A stretch of 64,000 nt of DNA from Variovorax sp. 679 (GTDB lineage Bacteria > Pseudomonadota > Gammaproteobacteria > Burkholderiales > Burkholderiaceae_C), in NCBI RefSeq assembly GCF_003952185.1, contig NZ_RXFS01000001.1, positions 773,337 to 837,336 of the forward strand. Direction: 5' to 3'. Below the pieces are notes generated by a model, which saw nothing but the letters and a program-made list of their open reading frames with translations, was not told the DNA's origin and made no database searches. The position numbers were made by a program, and so were the translations under genes. This document shows, in pieces, positions 9,304 to 19,871 of this stretch; within the stretch, counting starts at the first letter, position 1; each line of letters begins with the position of its first letter.

Positions 9304-9630
9304 ATGTCCGACGCCCAGCAACGCATCGACGATCTCGTCAAGACCAACGACCTCGTGCTCTTCATGAAGGGCAATGCCAGCTTCCCGATGTGCGGCTTCT
9401 CCGGCCGCGCGATCCAGATCCTGAAGGCGGTCGGCGTCGACACGAAGACGCTCAAGACCGTGAACGTGCTCGAAGACGACGGCATCCGCCAGGGCATCAA
9501 GGAATACAGCAACTGGCCCACGATCCCGCAGCTCTACGTGAAGGGCGAGTTCATCGGCGGCTCGGACATCATGATGGAGATGTACGAGTCGGGCGAGCTG
9601 CAGCAGGTGGTGAACGGCGCCAACGCCTGA
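9304..9630 (+). CDS. grxD: Monothiol glutaredoxin, Grx4 type
   Basis: The 108-residue protein has the CGFS active site of monothiol glutaredoxins (FPMCGFSGRAIQ) plus the glutathione-binding WPTIPQLYV and GGSDI motifs. The family carries [2Fe-2S] clusters bridged by glutathione and delivers them to target proteins. The start is supported by AGGAG at 9293-9297. It lies 30 bp after prmC and is probably read from the hemA-prfA-prmC cluster. Confidence 0.96.
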   Translation: MSDAQQRIDDLVKTNDLVLFMKGNASFPMCGFSGRAIQILKAVGVDTKTLKTVNVLEDDGIRQGIKEYSNWPTIPQLYVKGEFIGGSDIMMEMYESGELQQVVNGANA

Positions 9631-9646
9631 CCCCGCGGGAACGGCC

Positions 9647-10177
9647 ATGAGTCACGATCACGCGGACCACGGCCATTCCCATGAAGACGGCGGCGACAAC
9701 GGCAGCGACAGTGCCGCCCCGGCCTGGAAGCACGATGGCGTGCGGGTGATCGGCGCGAACCAGCTCGACGTCAACACCGCCCAGACGCCCGGCATGAACC
9801 GGGCAGCCGCCATCAATTTCGCCCGCGTGGGCGCACAGAAGCTCTGGGCCGGCACGGTGACCATCCATGCCGACGCCAAGACCGGCGCTCATCACCACGG
9901 ACATCTCGAATCGGTGATCTACGTGGTGCGCGGCCGGGCCCGCATGCGCTGGGGCGAGAAGCTCGAATTCACCGCCGAGGCCGGACCGGGCGACTTCATC
10001 TACGTGCCGCCCTACGTGCCGCACCAGGAAATCAACGCCAGCGCGACCGAGACGCTCGAATGCGTGCTGTGCCGCAGCGATGGCGAGGCGGTGGCGGTGA
10101 ACCTCGACATCGAGCCTGTCGAAAAGCCCGAATCGGTCCTCTGGGTCGACCCCACTCACCCCCACGGCGGAACATAG
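9647..10177 (+). CDS. Cupin domain protein with His-rich N-terminus
   Basis: This 176-residue protein has an N-terminal stretch rich in histidine and aspartate (MSHDHADHGHSHEDGG) and then a single cupin barrel. The metal-binding cupin motifs are visible as GAHHHGHLESVIYVVRGRA and PGDFIYVPPYVPHQE. The His ligands suggest a metal-dependent or metal-sensing protein, but the activity cannot be named. It follows grxD by 16 bp. The His-rich leader may bind metal or may simply be translated upstream sequence. Confidence 0.8.
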   Translation: MSHDHADHGHSHEDGGDNGSDSAAPAWKHDGVRVIGANQLDVNTAQTPGMNRAAAINFARVGAQKLWAGTVTIHADAKTGAHHHGHLESVIYVVRGRARMRWGEKLEFTAEAGPGDFIYVPPYVPHQEINASATETLECVLCRSDGEAVAVNLDIEPVEKPESVLWVDPTHPHGGT

Positions 10178-10180
10178 GCT

Positions 10181-10273
10181 CTCCCCCAGGCTTCGCGCAT
10201 TTCGTGTCGCTGCGCCAACCCCCTCGCCGGGGGCAACACCTGCGGCCCGGCAAAGCCGGTTCCGCGGTGTTGC
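10181..10273 (+). repeat. Dispersed structured repeat, copy A
   Basis: One of three related elements in the window (others at 26014-26104 and 34811-34898). It starts CTCCCCCAGGCTTCGCGC, contains a C5/G5 hairpin (CCCCCTCGCCGGGGG), and ends in a long hairpin whose outer stem is AACACC/GGTGTT around a conserved CCGGCAAAGCCGG. It begins 4 bases after the cupin stop codon, in the same direction as that gene. Confidence 0.8.
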
Positions 10274-10322
10274 TGGAATGGCCCCTCAGTCATGGCACCA
10301 TGACGGTCTTCAACGTGCCAAC

Positions 10323-11633
10323 ATGACCCTGACCCAAAGCCTGCTCATCATCGCGCTGCTGATAGCGCTGAGCGCCTTCTTCTCCCTTGCCGAAATCACC
10401 CTGGCCGCCTCGCGCCGCCTGCGCCTGCGCCAGATGGCCGATGAAGGCGACCCCCGGGCCGAGAAGGTGCTGCGCGTGCAGGAACAGCCGGGCCACTACT
10501 TCACTGTGGTGCAGATCGGGCTCAACGCTGTGGCGATCCTCGGCGGCGTGGTCGGCGAGGGCTCGCTCAGCCCGTACTTCGCCATCTTCTTCGAGAAGTG
10601 GCTCAGCCCCGAGGCCTCTGCCAGCGCGGCCTTCCTGTGCTCGTTCGTCATCATCATCGCGGTGTTCCTGGTGTTCGCAGACCTGTTCCCCAAGCGGCTG
10701 GGCATGAGCAACCCCGAGCGGCTGGCGGTGCGCATGGTCGGGCCCATGCAGCTGCTGATCACCACCTTCAAGCCATTGGTGTGGTTCTTCACGCGCTGCA
10801 CCGACCTGCTGTTCAAGCTGCTCGGCATGCCGATGGCACGCGACGACAAGATCACCTCGGCCGACATCCTTGCGATGACCGAAGCCGGCGCGCAGGCCGG
10901 CGTGCTCGCGGTGCGCGAGCAGCAGGTGATCGCCAACGTGTTCGAGCTCGACACGCGCCTGGTCAGCAGCGTGATGACGGTGCGCGACAACATCGCCTGG
11001 TTCCTGCACGACGACCCCGAGTCGGTGCTGCGCGCGCGCATCGTGGCCGAGCCCTTCTCGGCCTACCCGGTGTGCGACGGCGACATCGACCACGTGCTGG
11101 GGTATGTCGACGCCAAGGACATGTTCCAGCGCGTGCTCAGCGGCCAGCCGCTGGCCTTCGACCAGGGTCTGCCGCTGCACAAGGCGCTGGTCATTCCGGA
11201 CCGGCTGTCGCTCACCGAGGTGCTCGAGCAGTTCCAGCAGGCGCACGAAGACTTCGCGATCATCGTCAACGAATACAGCCTCGTGGTGGGCGTGATCACC
11301 CTCAACGACGTGATGAGCACGGTGATGGGTGACCTGGTGTCCACGCCCGACGAGGAGCAGATCGTCCAGCGCGACGAGAACTCCTGGCTGATCGACGGCA
11401 TCACGCCGATCCAGGACGTGCAGCGCGCGCTGCACATCGACGAGTTGCCCCACTCGGAGGAATACGAGACGCTGGCCGGCTTCCTGATGGTGATGCTGCG
11501 CCGCGTGCCCAAGCGCACCGACAACGTGAGCTGGGGTGGCTACACCTTCGAAGTGATGGACGTCGACAGCTACCGCATCGACCAGGTGATGGTCACCAAG
11601 GGCACGGGCACCGCGAAAGCGCCCGCGAACTGA
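10323..11633 (+). CDS. CNNM/CorC (HlyC) family membrane protein with CBS domains
   Basis: The 436-residue product has an N-terminal DUF21 membrane domain (LLIIALLIALSAFFSLAEI, with the conserved AE), paired CBS domains in the middle (VMTVRDNIAWFL; VVGVITLNDVMSTVMG) and a C-terminal CorC_HlyC domain (WLIDGITPIQDVQRAL to the end). Members are implicated in divalent cation, mainly magnesium, transport; the old name hemolysin is misleading. ATG 10323 is chosen because the membrane domain starts immediately after it. The structured repeat copy A occupies the upstream gap. Confidence 0.9.
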   Translation: MTLTQSLLIIALLIALSAFFSLAEITLAASRRLRLRQMADEGDPRAEKVLRVQEQPGHYFTVVQIGLNAVAILGGVVGEGSLSPYFAIFFEKWLSPEASASAAFLCSFVIIIAVFLVFADLFPKRLGMSNPERLAVRMVGPMQLLITTFKPLVWFFTRCTDLLFKLLGMPMARDDKITSADILAMTEAGAQAGVLAVREQQVIANVFELDTRLVSSVMTVRDNIAWFLHDDPESVLRARIVAEPFSAYPVCDGDIDHVLGYVDAKDMFQRVLSGQPLAFDQGLPLHKALVIPDRLSLTEVLEQFQQAHEDFAIIVNEYSLVVGVITLNDVMSTVMGDLVSTPDEEQIVQRDENSWLIDGITPIQDVQRALHIDELPHSEEYETLAGFLMVMLRRVPKRTDNVSWGGYTFEVMDVDSYRIDQVMVTKGTGTAKAPAN

Positions 11634-11654
11634 ACAGGCCGGAGCAGGAAGACG

Positions 11655-12335
11655 TCAGGCCGCCGAGCGGTCCTTGTCCTTTTCCTTCTCGCGCTCCCTG
11701 TCGTTGAACACCCAGAGCCGCTGATTGGAGAACACCGCATTCGGATACGGCGACTTGCCGCGGCTGCCGTTGTAGCGGCCGAGCGTCATGAACAGGTCGC
11801 CGTTCTCGCGGTCGAGGTAGTGGCGAAGAATGACGCAGCCGAAGCGCAGGTTGGTCTGCATGTGGAAGAGCTTGGCCGGGTCGCTGTCGCCGATCACGCG
11901 CGTCCAGAACGGCATGACCTGCATGTAGCCGCGAGCGCCGGCGCTCGACACTGCGAACTTGCGGAAATTGCTCTCGACCTGCACCAGCCCGAGCACCAGG
12001 CTCACTTCGAGCCCCGAGCGTTTCGCTTCGTACCAGACGGTCTGCAGGAATTCGATACGCGACGGTGCATCGGCAATCTTCTTCTTGAGGCGCTCGCTCA
12101 TATCGCCAAGCCAGCGCAGATAGGCCAGGCGAGCCTCGGTGTTCGCGAACTGCGGCACCGGCGGTGCCTTGTTGTGGATGGCCGAACTCAACGCGGTGCG
12201 CACCGAGTCGATCAGCGGCTCCTCGATCTGCGCACCGGCAAAGGCGGCCTGCGGCAGCGACAGCACGGTGAGGGCGCCAGCGGTCACGGCGCCGCCCAGG
12301 CACTGGCGTCGCGAGAGGCTGCCCTCCAGGCTCAT
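11655..12335 (-). CDS. Lytic transglycosylase domain protein with Tat-like leader
   Basis: The 226-residue protein has the Slt-type lysozyme-like fold: the catalytic Glu lies in [20 protein letters not shown], followed by GYMQVMPFW and later LGRYNGS. Such enzymes cleave peptidoglycan to 1,6-anhydromuropeptides. The N-terminus, [19 protein letters not shown], reads as a twin-arginine leader ending near AAFAGA. The C-terminus is a charged tail ([16 protein letters not shown]). The start overlaps the proS stop by ATGA, so it is coupled to proS. Confidence 0.85.
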   Translation of the reverse strand: MSLEGSLSRRQCLGGAVTAGALTVLSLPQAAFAGAQIEEPLIDSVRTALSSAIHNKAPPVPQFANTEARLAYLRWLGDMSERLKKKIADAPSRIEFLQTVWYEAKRSGLEVSLVLGLVQVESNFRKFAVSSAGARGYMQVMPFWTRVIGDSDPAKLFHMQTNLRFGCVILRHYLDRENGDLFMTLGRYNGSRGKSPYPNAVFSNQRLWVFNDREREKEKDKDRSAA

Positions 12336-14077
12336 TTTGCGAGCTTGCCGGCGATGAAGTCGGCGATGCCGGTCACGGGCACCTTGGTGGCCGCGGTATC
12401 GCGCCGGCCCTGGTACTCGAGCTGGCCTTCCTTGAGACCGCGGTCCGAGATGACCACGCGGTGTGGCACGCCGATCAGCTCCCAGTCGGCGAACATCGCG
12501 CCGGGGCGCTCGCCGCGGTCGTCGAGCAGCACGTCGACGCCCTTGGCCAGCAGCTCTTCGTAGAGCGCCTCGGCCGCCACCTTGACCTCGGGGCTGCGGT
12601 CCATGCCGATGGGGCAGACCACCACGGTGAAAGGTGCGATCGCGTCCGGCCAGATGATGCCGCGCTCGTCGTGGTTCTGTTCGATGGCGGCCGCCGGCAG
12701 GCGGGTGATGCCGATGCCGTAGCAGCCCATCTCGAGGAACTGCGGCTTGCCGCCTTCGTCGAGGTAGGTGGCGTTCATGTCCTTGCTGTACTTGGTGCCC
12801 AGCACGAACACATGGCCGACTTCGATGCCGCGCTCGATGGCCAGCACGCCCTTGCCGTCGGGCGAGGCGTCGCCCGCGACCACGTTGCGGATGTCGGCGA
12901 CGAGATCGGGCTCGGGCAGGTCGCGGCCCCAGTTGACTCCCGTCATGTGGAAGTCGACTTCGTTGGCGCCGGTGATCCAGTCGGCCATGACGGCGGCTTC
13001 GCGGTCGGCCACGAGCTTCACGGGCTTCTTGAGGTTCAGCGGGCCCAGGTAGCCGGGCTTGCAGCCGAAGTGGTCCTCAATCTCGGCCAGGGTCGCGAAG
13101 CGGAAGCCCTGGTTCAGGCCCGGGAGCTTGCCGACCTTGATCTCGTTCATGTCGTGATCGCCGCGCAGCAGCAGCAGCCAGACCTGCGAACCCTTCGGAT
13201 TGCCGGCCTCGTCGACGATGTCGGTGGCCAGCACCAGCGACTTGATGGTGGTGGAGAGCGGCACGCCGAGCAGTTCGGCCACGTCGGCGCAGGTGCTCTT
13301 GCCGGGCGTCGGCGTCTTCTCGAGCGCCTTGGTGGCTGCGGGGCGCGGACCGGCCGGGGCCAGTGCCTCGGCCTTTTCCATGTTGGCGGCGTAGCTGCTG
13401 TCGGGGCAATAGACGATGGCGTCCTCGCCGGTGGCGGCGATCACCTGGAATTCCTCGCTCAGGTCGCCGCCGATGGCGCCGCTGTCGGCCGCCACGGCGC
13501 GATAGCGCAGGCCGAAGCGGTCGAAGATGTTGCGGTAGGCCTGCGCCATGACCTGGTAGCTGGCCTTGGCGGCGTCGAGGTCGCGGTCGAAGCTGTAGGC
13601 GTCCTTCATGATGAATTCACGCCCGCGCATCAGGCCGAAGCGCGGACGGCGCTCGTCGCGGAACTTGGTCTGGATCTGGTAGAAGTTCTTGGGCAGCTGC
13701 TTGTAGCTGCGGATTTCCTGGCGCGCGATGTCGGTCACGACCTCTTCGCTGGTCGGCTGGATCACGAAGTCGCGGTCGTGCCGGTCCTTGATGCGCAGCA
13801 GCTCGGGGCCCATCTTCTCGAAACGGCCAGTCTCCTGCCAGAACTCGGCCGGCTGCACCACGGGCATCGTCATCTCGACGGCGCCGGCGCGATTCATCTC
13901 CTCACGGACGATGGCCTCGACCTTGCGGATCACGCGCAGCCCCATGGGCATGTAGGTGTAGATGCCCGTGCCGAGCTTCTTGATCATGCCGGCACGCATC
14001 ATGAGCCGATGGCTCGCGACCTCTGCGTCAGCGGGCGCTTCCTTGAGGGTGGAGACAAAAAATCGGGAAGCTTTCAT
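12332..14077 (-). CDS. proS: Prolyl-tRNA synthetase
   Basis: ProRS of the bacterial type (581 residues). The class II catalytic core shows motif 1/2 sequences ([18 protein letters not shown], then [17 protein letters not shown]) and motif 3 ([17 protein letters not shown]). The YbaK-like editing insertion sits between motifs 2 and 3, and the anticodon-binding domain is at the C-terminus ([20 protein letters not shown]). ATG 14077 starts at the universal [15 protein letters not shown]. It is divergent from rppH and overlaps the lytic transglycosylase gene downstream. Confidence 0.97.
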   Translation of the reverse strand: MKASRFFVSTLKEAPADAEVASHRLMMRAGMIKKLGTGIYTYMPMGLRVIRKVEAIVREEMNRAGAVEMTMPVVQPAEFWQETGRFEKMGPELLRIKDRHDRDFVIQPTSEEVVTDIARQEIRSYKQLPKNFYQIQTKFRDERRPRFGLMRGREFIMKDAYSFDRDLDAAKASYQVMAQAYRNIFDRFGLRYRAVAADSGAIGGDLSEEFQVIAATGEDAIVYCPDSSYAANMEKAEALAPAGPRPAATKALEKTPTPGKSTCADVAELLGVPLSTTIKSLVLATDIVDEAGNPKGSQVWLLLLRGDHDMNEIKVGKLPGLNQGFRFATLAEIEDHFGCKPGYLGPLNLKKPVKLVADREAAVMADWITGANEVDFHMTGVNWGRDLPEPDLVADIRNVVAGDASPDGKGVLAIERGIEVGHVFVLGTKYSKDMNATYLDEGGKPQFLEMGCYGIGITRLPAAAIEQNHDERGIIWPDAIAPFTVVVCPIGMDRSPEVKVAAEALYEELLAKGVDVLLDDRGERPGAMFADWELIGVPHRVVISDRGLKEGQLEYQGRRDTAATKVPVTGIADFIAGKLAK

Positions 14078-14223
14078 CGGGATCGCGGTGATGGGAATCG
14101 CTGGATTCGAAGTTGGGAAGTGGGGAACTGCTCCCCCGGAGAGACCCTGAGAGCCTGCATCGCAGCTTGCCGAGGGCAACCCGGCATGCATAATCGACTC
14201 AGTTCAAAAATTGGGGTTTGATT

Positions 14224-14895
14224 ATGCTCGACCGGGACGGCTTCAGGCCCAACGTCGGCATCATCCTGCTCAACCAGAGAAACCAGGTTTTCTGGGGCAA
14301 ACGCATACGCACTCATTCCTGGCAGTTTCCGCAAGGCGGCATCGACCGCGGCGAAAGTCCCGAGCAAGCCATGTTCCGGGAACTGCACGAGGAAGTGGGG
14401 CTCCACCCGGAGCACGTGCGCATCGTGGCCCGTACCCGCGACTGGTTGCGCTACGAGGTGCCGGATCGGTTCATCCGCCGTGACGCACGGGGCCACTACA
14501 AGGGCCAGAAACAAATCTGGTATTTGCTGCAACTCGTCGGCCACGATTGGGATCTCAACCTGCGTGCAACCGACCATCCCGAATTCGACGCCTGGCGCTG
14601 GCATGACTATTGGGTGCCGCTCGACGTCGTCGTCGAGTTCAAGCGCGGCGTCTACGAGATGGCGCTCACCGAGCTTGCTCGTTACCTGCCGAGGCAGGAT
14701 TTCCGCAACCGCTTCCTGCGCAGCAACGTGCGCGCCCGAGAATTCGAGCGCCATTCGCCGGACGCCGGGGCGCCTCCCGGACTGGATCTGCCGCCCGGCG
14801 GCAGCTTCGATCCGCATCCCGACATTCCTTCTGCGAGCAATGAACCTCCTGTCCACGACAACCAAGCACCGCCGTCCCTTCCGACGCAACGCTGA
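14224..14895 (+). CDS. rppH: RNA pyrophosphohydrolase (Nudix)
   Basis: RppH removes pyrophosphate from 5'-triphosphate RNA and so starts RNase E-dependent mRNA decay. The 223-residue product begins [20 protein letters not shown], which is diagnostic, and has a full Nudix box from Gly38 to Leu60 (G-x5-E-x7-REL-x-EE-x-GL). A proline-rich tail of about 50 residues extends beyond the catalytic domain. An upstream in-frame TTG at 14218 is less likely than ATG 14224. CATAAT at 14189-14194 may be its -10 box. Confidence 0.95.
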   Translation: MLDRDGFRPNVGIILLNQRNQVFWGKRIRTHSWQFPQGGIDRGESPEQAMFRELHEEVGLHPEHVRIVARTRDWLRYEVPDRFIRRDARGHYKGQKQIWYLLQLVGHDWDLNLRATDHPEFDAWRWHDYWVPLDVVVEFKRGVYEMALTELARYLPRQDFRNRFLRSNVRAREFERHSPDAGAPPGLDLPPGGSFDPHPDIPSASNEPPVHDNQAPPSLPTQR

Positions 14896-15436
14896 GCGCG
14901 TTCTTCTTTTGGCCTGCTTCGGCATCCTCGCGGGGTGCGCCTCGGGCCCGCACGACACCGACAACCCCGACTGGGCGCAGGCCGGTCTGCCGCCGCCGCC
15001 CAAGCGCTACGAGACGGACAGGGAGTGGGAAGAAACGGCCACGCCGCCACCGCCGGCCTTCAGCGAAAAGCGTCTGCTGCCGATCGAGATGCCGCCTTAC
15101 ATGAGCCTGAAGTTCGGTGTCGACCCGCAGACGATCGCCATCACGGGCGACGGGATCGTGCGCTATGTGGTGGTTGCCCAGAACCGTGCTGGTGGCGCGA
15201 CCAACGCCTTCTACGAGGGTGTTCGGTGCTCCACGGCCGAGATGAAGAGCTACGCCCGCTACAACAACGGCACGTGGCAGGACGTGGCGAAGCCGGAATG
15301 GAAACGGCTGGGCGACATGAATTCCAGCTACACCCGAAAGCTGGCGACGCAGGCCCTGTGCCGCGGCAACGCGCCGCGTGCCTCGGTGGGGGACATGGTT
15401 CAGAACATCCGCAACCCGATCCGGGAAGTGCAGTAA
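14840..15436 (+). CDS. CNP1-like family lipoprotein
   Basis: A 198-residue exported protein whose leader ends in a lipobox ([15 protein letters not shown]), so it is probably a lipoprotein. The mature part, with DREWEET near the start, then [17 protein letters not shown] and [15 protein letters not shown], fits the CNP1-like family common in Burkholderiales; its function is not established. It overlaps the 3' end of rppH by 56 bp in another frame and is therefore co-transcribed with it. Confidence 0.82.
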   Translation: MNLLSTTTKHRRPFRRNAERVLLLACFGILAGCASGPHDTDNPDWAQAGLPPPPKRYETDREWEETATPPPPAFSEKRLLPIEMPPYMSLKFGVDPQTIAITGDGIVRYVVVAQNRAGGATNAFYEGVRCSTAEMKSYARYNNGTWQDVAKPEWKRLGDMNSSYTRKLATQALCRGNAPRASVGDMVQNIRNPIREVQ

Positions 15437-15457
15437 CGCAACCAAGCGGAAAAACAA

Positions 15458-15480
15458 ACGGGGCCTCGGGCCCCGTTGTC
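15458..15480. terminator. Bidirectional terminator between CNP1-like gene and proB
   Basis: The stem ACGGGGC/GCCCCGT has a 5-nt loop. On the minus strand it is followed by TTTGTTTTT, a good intrinsic terminator for proB. On the plus strand it is followed by TGTCGTTTT, a weaker tail for the CNP1-like gene. Confidence 0.75.
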
Positions 15481-15484
15481 GTTT

Positions 15485-16630
15485 TCAGCCTGCCGGCATC
15501 AACACCATGTTGTCGCGGTGGACCATCTCCGGTTCCGCCACGTAGCCCAGCAGTCGCTCGAACTCGGATGAAGGCTTGCGGCACAGAAGTCGCGCCTCCA
15601 CGCTCGAGTAGTTGGCGAGGCCCCTGGCCAATTCGACGCCATCGACGTCACGTACCGCGATCACGTCGCCGCGCGAGAACTCGCCCGAAACACTGGTCAT
15701 GCCGATCGGCAGCAGGCTCTTGCCCTCGGCCCGCACCTTGGCGGCCGCGCCCGCATCGACGACGACAGAGCCGCGCAGCTGCAGATGGTCGGCCATCCAG
15801 CGCTTGCGGGCCTGGTGCTTGGCGGTTTGCGCTACCAACAGGGTGCCGATGGATTCGCCCTTCGCAAGACGCAGCAGCGCATCGGCCTCGCGTCCCCAGG
15901 CGATGACGGTGGAGGCGCCCGAGCCCGCGGCGCGCTTGGCCGCGAGGATCTTGGTGATCATGCCGCCCTTGCCGATGCTGGAGCCCGCGCCGCCGGCCAT
16001 CGCCTCAAGCGCCGGGTCGCCTGCGGCAGCCTCGTGCACGAACTTCGCGTCCGGGTCCTTGCGCGGATCGGCGGTGTACAGGCCCTTCTGGTCGGTGAGG
16101 ATGACCAGCGCATCGGCCTCGACCAGGTTGGCCACCAGGGCGCCGAGCGTGTCGTTGTCGCCGAACTTGATCTCGTCGTTGACGACCGTGTCGTTCTCGT
16201 TGATGACCGGCACCACGCCCAGCTTGAGCAGCGTGACCAGCGTAGAACGGGCATTGAGGTAGCGCTCGCGGTCGGCCAGGTCGGCGTGGGTCAACAGCAC
16301 CTGTGCGCTGCCGATCTCGTTCTCGCGCAGCTTGGTCTCGTACATCTGGGCCAGGCCCATCTGCCCGACGGCCGCAGCCGCCTGGAGTTCGTTGATTTCA
16401 TGCGGCCGGGTGCGCCAGCCGAGGCGCTTCATGCCTTCGGCGATTGCACCGCTCGACACCATCACGACCTCGCGCCCGTCGCGCACCAGCGCTGCCAGTT
16501 GCCTGCACCACTCGCCGATGGCGGCCTCGTCGAGACCGCGCCCCTCGTTGGTCACGAGGCTGGAACCCACCTTGACGACGATACGGCGGGCATCCCGCAA
16601 GGCAGTGGATCCGGAGTTCGACGAGGTCAT
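15485..16630 (-). CDS. proB: Glutamate 5-kinase
   Basis: ProB phosphorylates glutamate to gamma-glutamyl phosphate, the first and feedback-regulated step of proline synthesis. The 381-residue protein has an amino-acid-kinase domain ([58 protein letters not shown]) and a C-terminal PUA domain ([20 protein letters not shown]). ATG 16630 was chosen because conserved sequence starts about 16 residues later, while further upstream codons look random. proA is not in this window. Confidence 0.95.
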   Translation of the reverse strand: MTSSNSGSTALRDARRIVVKVGSSLVTNEGRGLDEAAIGEWCRQLAALVRDGREVVMVSSGAIAEGMKRLGWRTRPHEINELQAAAAVGQMGLAQMYETKLRENEIGSAQVLLTHADLADRERYLNARSTLVTLLKLGVVPVINENDTVVNDEIKFGDNDTLGALVANLVEADALVILTDQKGLYTADPRKDPDAKFVHEAAAGDPALEAMAGGAGSSIGKGGMITKILAAKRAAGSGASTVIAWGREADALLRLAKGESIGTLLVAQTAKHQARKRWMADHLQLRGSVVVDAGAAAKVRAEGKSLLPIGMTSVSGEFSRGDVIAVRDVDGVELARGLANYSSVEARLLCRKPSSEFERLLGYVAEPEMVHRDNMVLMPAG

Positions 16631-16709
16631 TTTGGGGTTGTAACGGTCTTGAATGCTGCTTGGGTTGCTGCTGTCTTCCATCCGGCCGGCACCGGCCGAC
16701 CGATGCCGC

Positions 16710-17798
<1,089 letters not shown>

Positions 17799-17804
17799 TT
17801 ACAA

Positions 17805-17832
17805 ATGAAGAAGCCCCGGCAATGCGGGGCCT
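17805..17832 (-). terminator. Terminator-like hairpin between rpmA and obgE
   Basis: Reading the minus strand, stem GCCCCG/CGGGGC with loop CATTGC is followed by TTCTTCATTT. It lies 26 bp beyond the rpmA stop and only about 20 bp before obgE, so obgE is probably expressed by partial read-through or from its own promoter. Confidence 0.6.
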
Positions 17833-17857
17833 CGGGTAGATCGAAGTGACTCGGGGC

Positions 17858-18118
17858 TTACGCCGCGGGGGTCACGTTGACCGTGTGCTTGTTGAGTGCA
17901 CCCTTTTGACCGAACGACACGTGGCCGTCGACCAGGGCGAAGAGCGTGTGGTCCTTGCCCACGCCGACGTTCACGCCGGGGTGGAACTGGGTGCCGCGCT
18001 GGCGCACGATGATCGAGCCTGCGCTGATCAGTTCGCCGCCGAAAGCCTTCACGCCGAGCATCTTGGGCTTGGAATCGCGCCCGTTTCGCGTTGAGCCGCC
18101 GCCTTTTTTCTGTGCCAT
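17858..18118 (-). CDS. rpmA: 50S ribosomal protein L27
   Basis: The 86-residue product begins [20 protein letters not shown], the typical L27 N-terminus that reaches the peptidyl transferase centre. It continues with the conserved [20 protein letters not shown]. No N-terminal pre-sequence of the Firmicutes kind is present. It lies 12 bp after rplU in the same operon. Confidence 0.98.
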   Translation of the reverse strand: MAQKKGGGSTRNGRDSKPKMLGVKAFGGELISAGSIIVRQRGTQFHPGVNVGVGKDHTLFALVDGHVSFGQKGALNKHTVNVTPAA

Positions 18119-18130
18119 GGAATCTGCTCC

Positions 18131-18442
18131 TTAGCCAGCGATCGCGCCGATTTGCAGTTCGGTGAACTGCTGGCGATGGCCTTGACGTTTCTGATAGTGC
18201 TTGCGACGGCGCATCTTGAAGATGCGAACCTTGTCGTGCTTACCGTGCGACAGCACAGTGACTGTCACCGTTGCACCGGACACCAGGGGCGTGCCAACCT
18301 TGATTTCAGCGCCGTTGCCGACGGCCAGAACCTGGTCGATCACGATTTCCTGGCCTACGTCCGCAGCAATCTGTTCTACTTTGATTTTCTCGCCGGAAGC
18401 AACGCGATACTGCTTGCCACCGGTTTTTATGACCGCGTACAT
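18131..18442 (-). CDS. rplU: 50S ribosomal protein L21
   Basis: The 103-residue protein starts [20 protein letters not shown] and contains the L21 signature [20 protein letters not shown]. It binds 23S rRNA next to L20. It is the first gene of rplU-rpmA-obgE and is divergent from ispB. Confidence 0.98.
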   Translation of the reverse strand: MYAVIKTGGKQYRVASGEKIKVEQIAADVGQEIVIDQVLAVGNGAEIKVGTPLVSGATVTVTVLSHGKHDKVRIFKMRRRKHYQKRQGHRQQFTELQIGAIAG

Positions 18443-18491
18443 GTAAACCTCTTAGAAATGAGTCTCCGCGGCGAATTCCGCAGAGCCCAAG

Positions 18492-18497
18492 ATTATA
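18492..18497 (-). promoter_or_regulatory. Probable -10 box for rplU-rpmA
   Basis: Read on the minus strand this is TATAAT, about 50 bp upstream of rplU. The best -35 candidate at 17-bp spacing (TGGTTA) is weak. Confidence 0.5.
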
Positions 18498-18561
18498 GCG
18501 CGGTTTGTGCCTGCTAACCAGCTCTGGCACCACGCAGCCCCGGCAAACCTCGTTGGCTCCC

Positions 18562-18567
18562 TATAAT
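18562..18567 (+). promoter_or_regulatory. Probable -10 box for ispB
   Basis: A perfect TATAAT lies 66 bp upstream of the proposed ispB start and faces away from the rplU promoter. No clear -35 hexamer was found. Confidence 0.5.
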
Positions 18568-18633
18568 TTGCGCCTTCCGGCCCTTCCCTAGCCTGGGCCA
18601 CCCTCATCCCCAGCAGCGCCCAGCGCCTCCGCT

Positions 18634-19626
18634 TTGCCAGTTCCCGCCGCCGACACCTCCCCCACCGCCACCGTGCTGGACCTGATTGCCGGCGACATGG
18701 TCGAAGTCGACCATGTGATTGCCCGCCGCCTCGATACGGGCGTGCCGCTGGTCAGCCAGGTTTCCAGATACATCATTTCCGCTGGCGGCAAGCGCCTGCG
18801 GCCGGCGCTCCTGTTGCTGATGTCGGGCGCACTGGGCTATACGGGCGAGCAGCGATTCAACCTGGCTGCCGTCGTGGAGTTCATCCATACGGCCACGCTC
18901 CTGCATGACGACGTGGTCGACGAGTCGACCTTGCGGCGCGGACGGGCGACCGCCAACGAATCCTTCGGAAATCCAGCCAGCGTACTGGTCGGCGACTTCC
19001 TTTACTCGCGTGCATTCCAGATGATGTTGGATGCCAACAACATGCGCGTGATGCAGATCCTGGCCGAAGCCACCAACGTGATCGCCGAGGGCGAAGTGCT
19101 TCAGCTGATGAACATGCACGACGCGTCGCTGGACGAAGCAGCCTATCTGCGCGTGATCCGGTCGAAGACAGCAAAGCTATTCGAAGCCAGCACCCGCCTC
19201 GCCGCCGTGCTGGCAGGCGCCACGCCCGAAGTGGAAGAAGCCTGCGCCACTTACGGCCAGGCACTCGGCACCGCCTTCCAGGTAATCGACGACGTACTGG
19301 ACTATGCGGGCGACGCCAGCGAAACAGGCAAGAACGTCGGCGACGACTTGCGCGAAGGCAAGACCACGCTGCCGCTCATCTTCGCAATGCAACGAGGGAC
19401 TCCTGCTCAAAGCGAACTGGTGCGTGCCGCCATTGAAGCCGGAGACACAACCCAGTTGGGCAAGGTCGTCGAGATCGTCCGTGAAACCGGGGCCCTGGAT
19501 GCTTCGCGCGCCGCCGCCGCCGCCGAGGCGCAGCGTGCGATTCATGCATTAAAAGATTTCCCGTCCAATTCGCACGCTTCAGGTTTGCTACAATTGGCGG
19601 CTCAGTTGCTTGAGCGACGTGCCTGA
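18634..19626 (+). CDS. ispB: Polyprenyl (octaprenyl) diphosphate synthase
   Basis: The enzyme makes the long isoprenoid side chain of ubiquinone by condensing isopentenyl diphosphate units. The 330-residue product has both aspartate-rich motifs: the first as LLHDDVVDESTLRRG (Asp92, Asp93, Asp96) and the second as QVIDDVLDYAGD. GGKRLRP at 51-57 binds substrate. The start is set at TTG 18634 because a stop codon lies 43 bp upstream and no ATG is available; GTG 18673 is a possible shorter start. The chain length is inferred from taxonomy, not from sequence. Confidence 0.9.
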   Translation: MPVPAADTSPTATVLDLIAGDMVEVDHVIARRLDTGVPLVSQVSRYIISAGGKRLRPALLLLMSGALGYTGEQRFNLAAVVEFIHTATLLHDDVVDESTLRRGRATANESFGNPASVLVGDFLYSRAFQMMLDANNMRVMQILAEATNVIAEGEVLQLMNMHDASLDEAAYLRVIRSKTAKLFEASTRLAAVLAGATPEVEEACATYGQALGTAFQVIDDVLDYAGDASETGKNVGDDLREGKTTLPLIFAMQRGTPAQSELVRAAIEAGDTTQLGKVVEIVRETGALDASRAAAAAEAQRAIHALKDFPSNSHASGLLQLAAQLLERRA

Positions 19627-19677
19627 ACACCTCTCCTGAGTTGGCATCTAGGACGATTTCTTTTTTCTTGCAACCAT

Positions 19678-19754
19678 CGGGGTGTAGCTTAGCCTGGTAG
19701 AGCGCTACGTTCGGGACGTAGAGGCCGGAGGTTCGAATCCTCTCACCCCGACCA
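19678..19754 (+). tRNA. tRNA-Pro (anticodon CGG)
   Basis: A 77-nt cloverleaf can be drawn: acceptor CGGGGTG/CACCCCG, anticodon stem CTACG/CGTAG with loop TTCGGGA (anticodon CGG), T arm GGTTCGAATCC, and an encoded CCA end at 19752-19754. It decodes CCG. It sits between ispB and pilB. A short CCAGCC/GGCTGG hairpin follows. Confidence 0.97.
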
Positions 19755-19871
19755 GCCTTTGGCTGGCATAAATAGACAAATGGCCATGCCTGTTGCTGTG
19801 TAGCGATTTACAGCACAGGAGTGTTCAGCGATGATCGTGAAGCAAATTTTCACATCTTTTTCACTCGCTGA

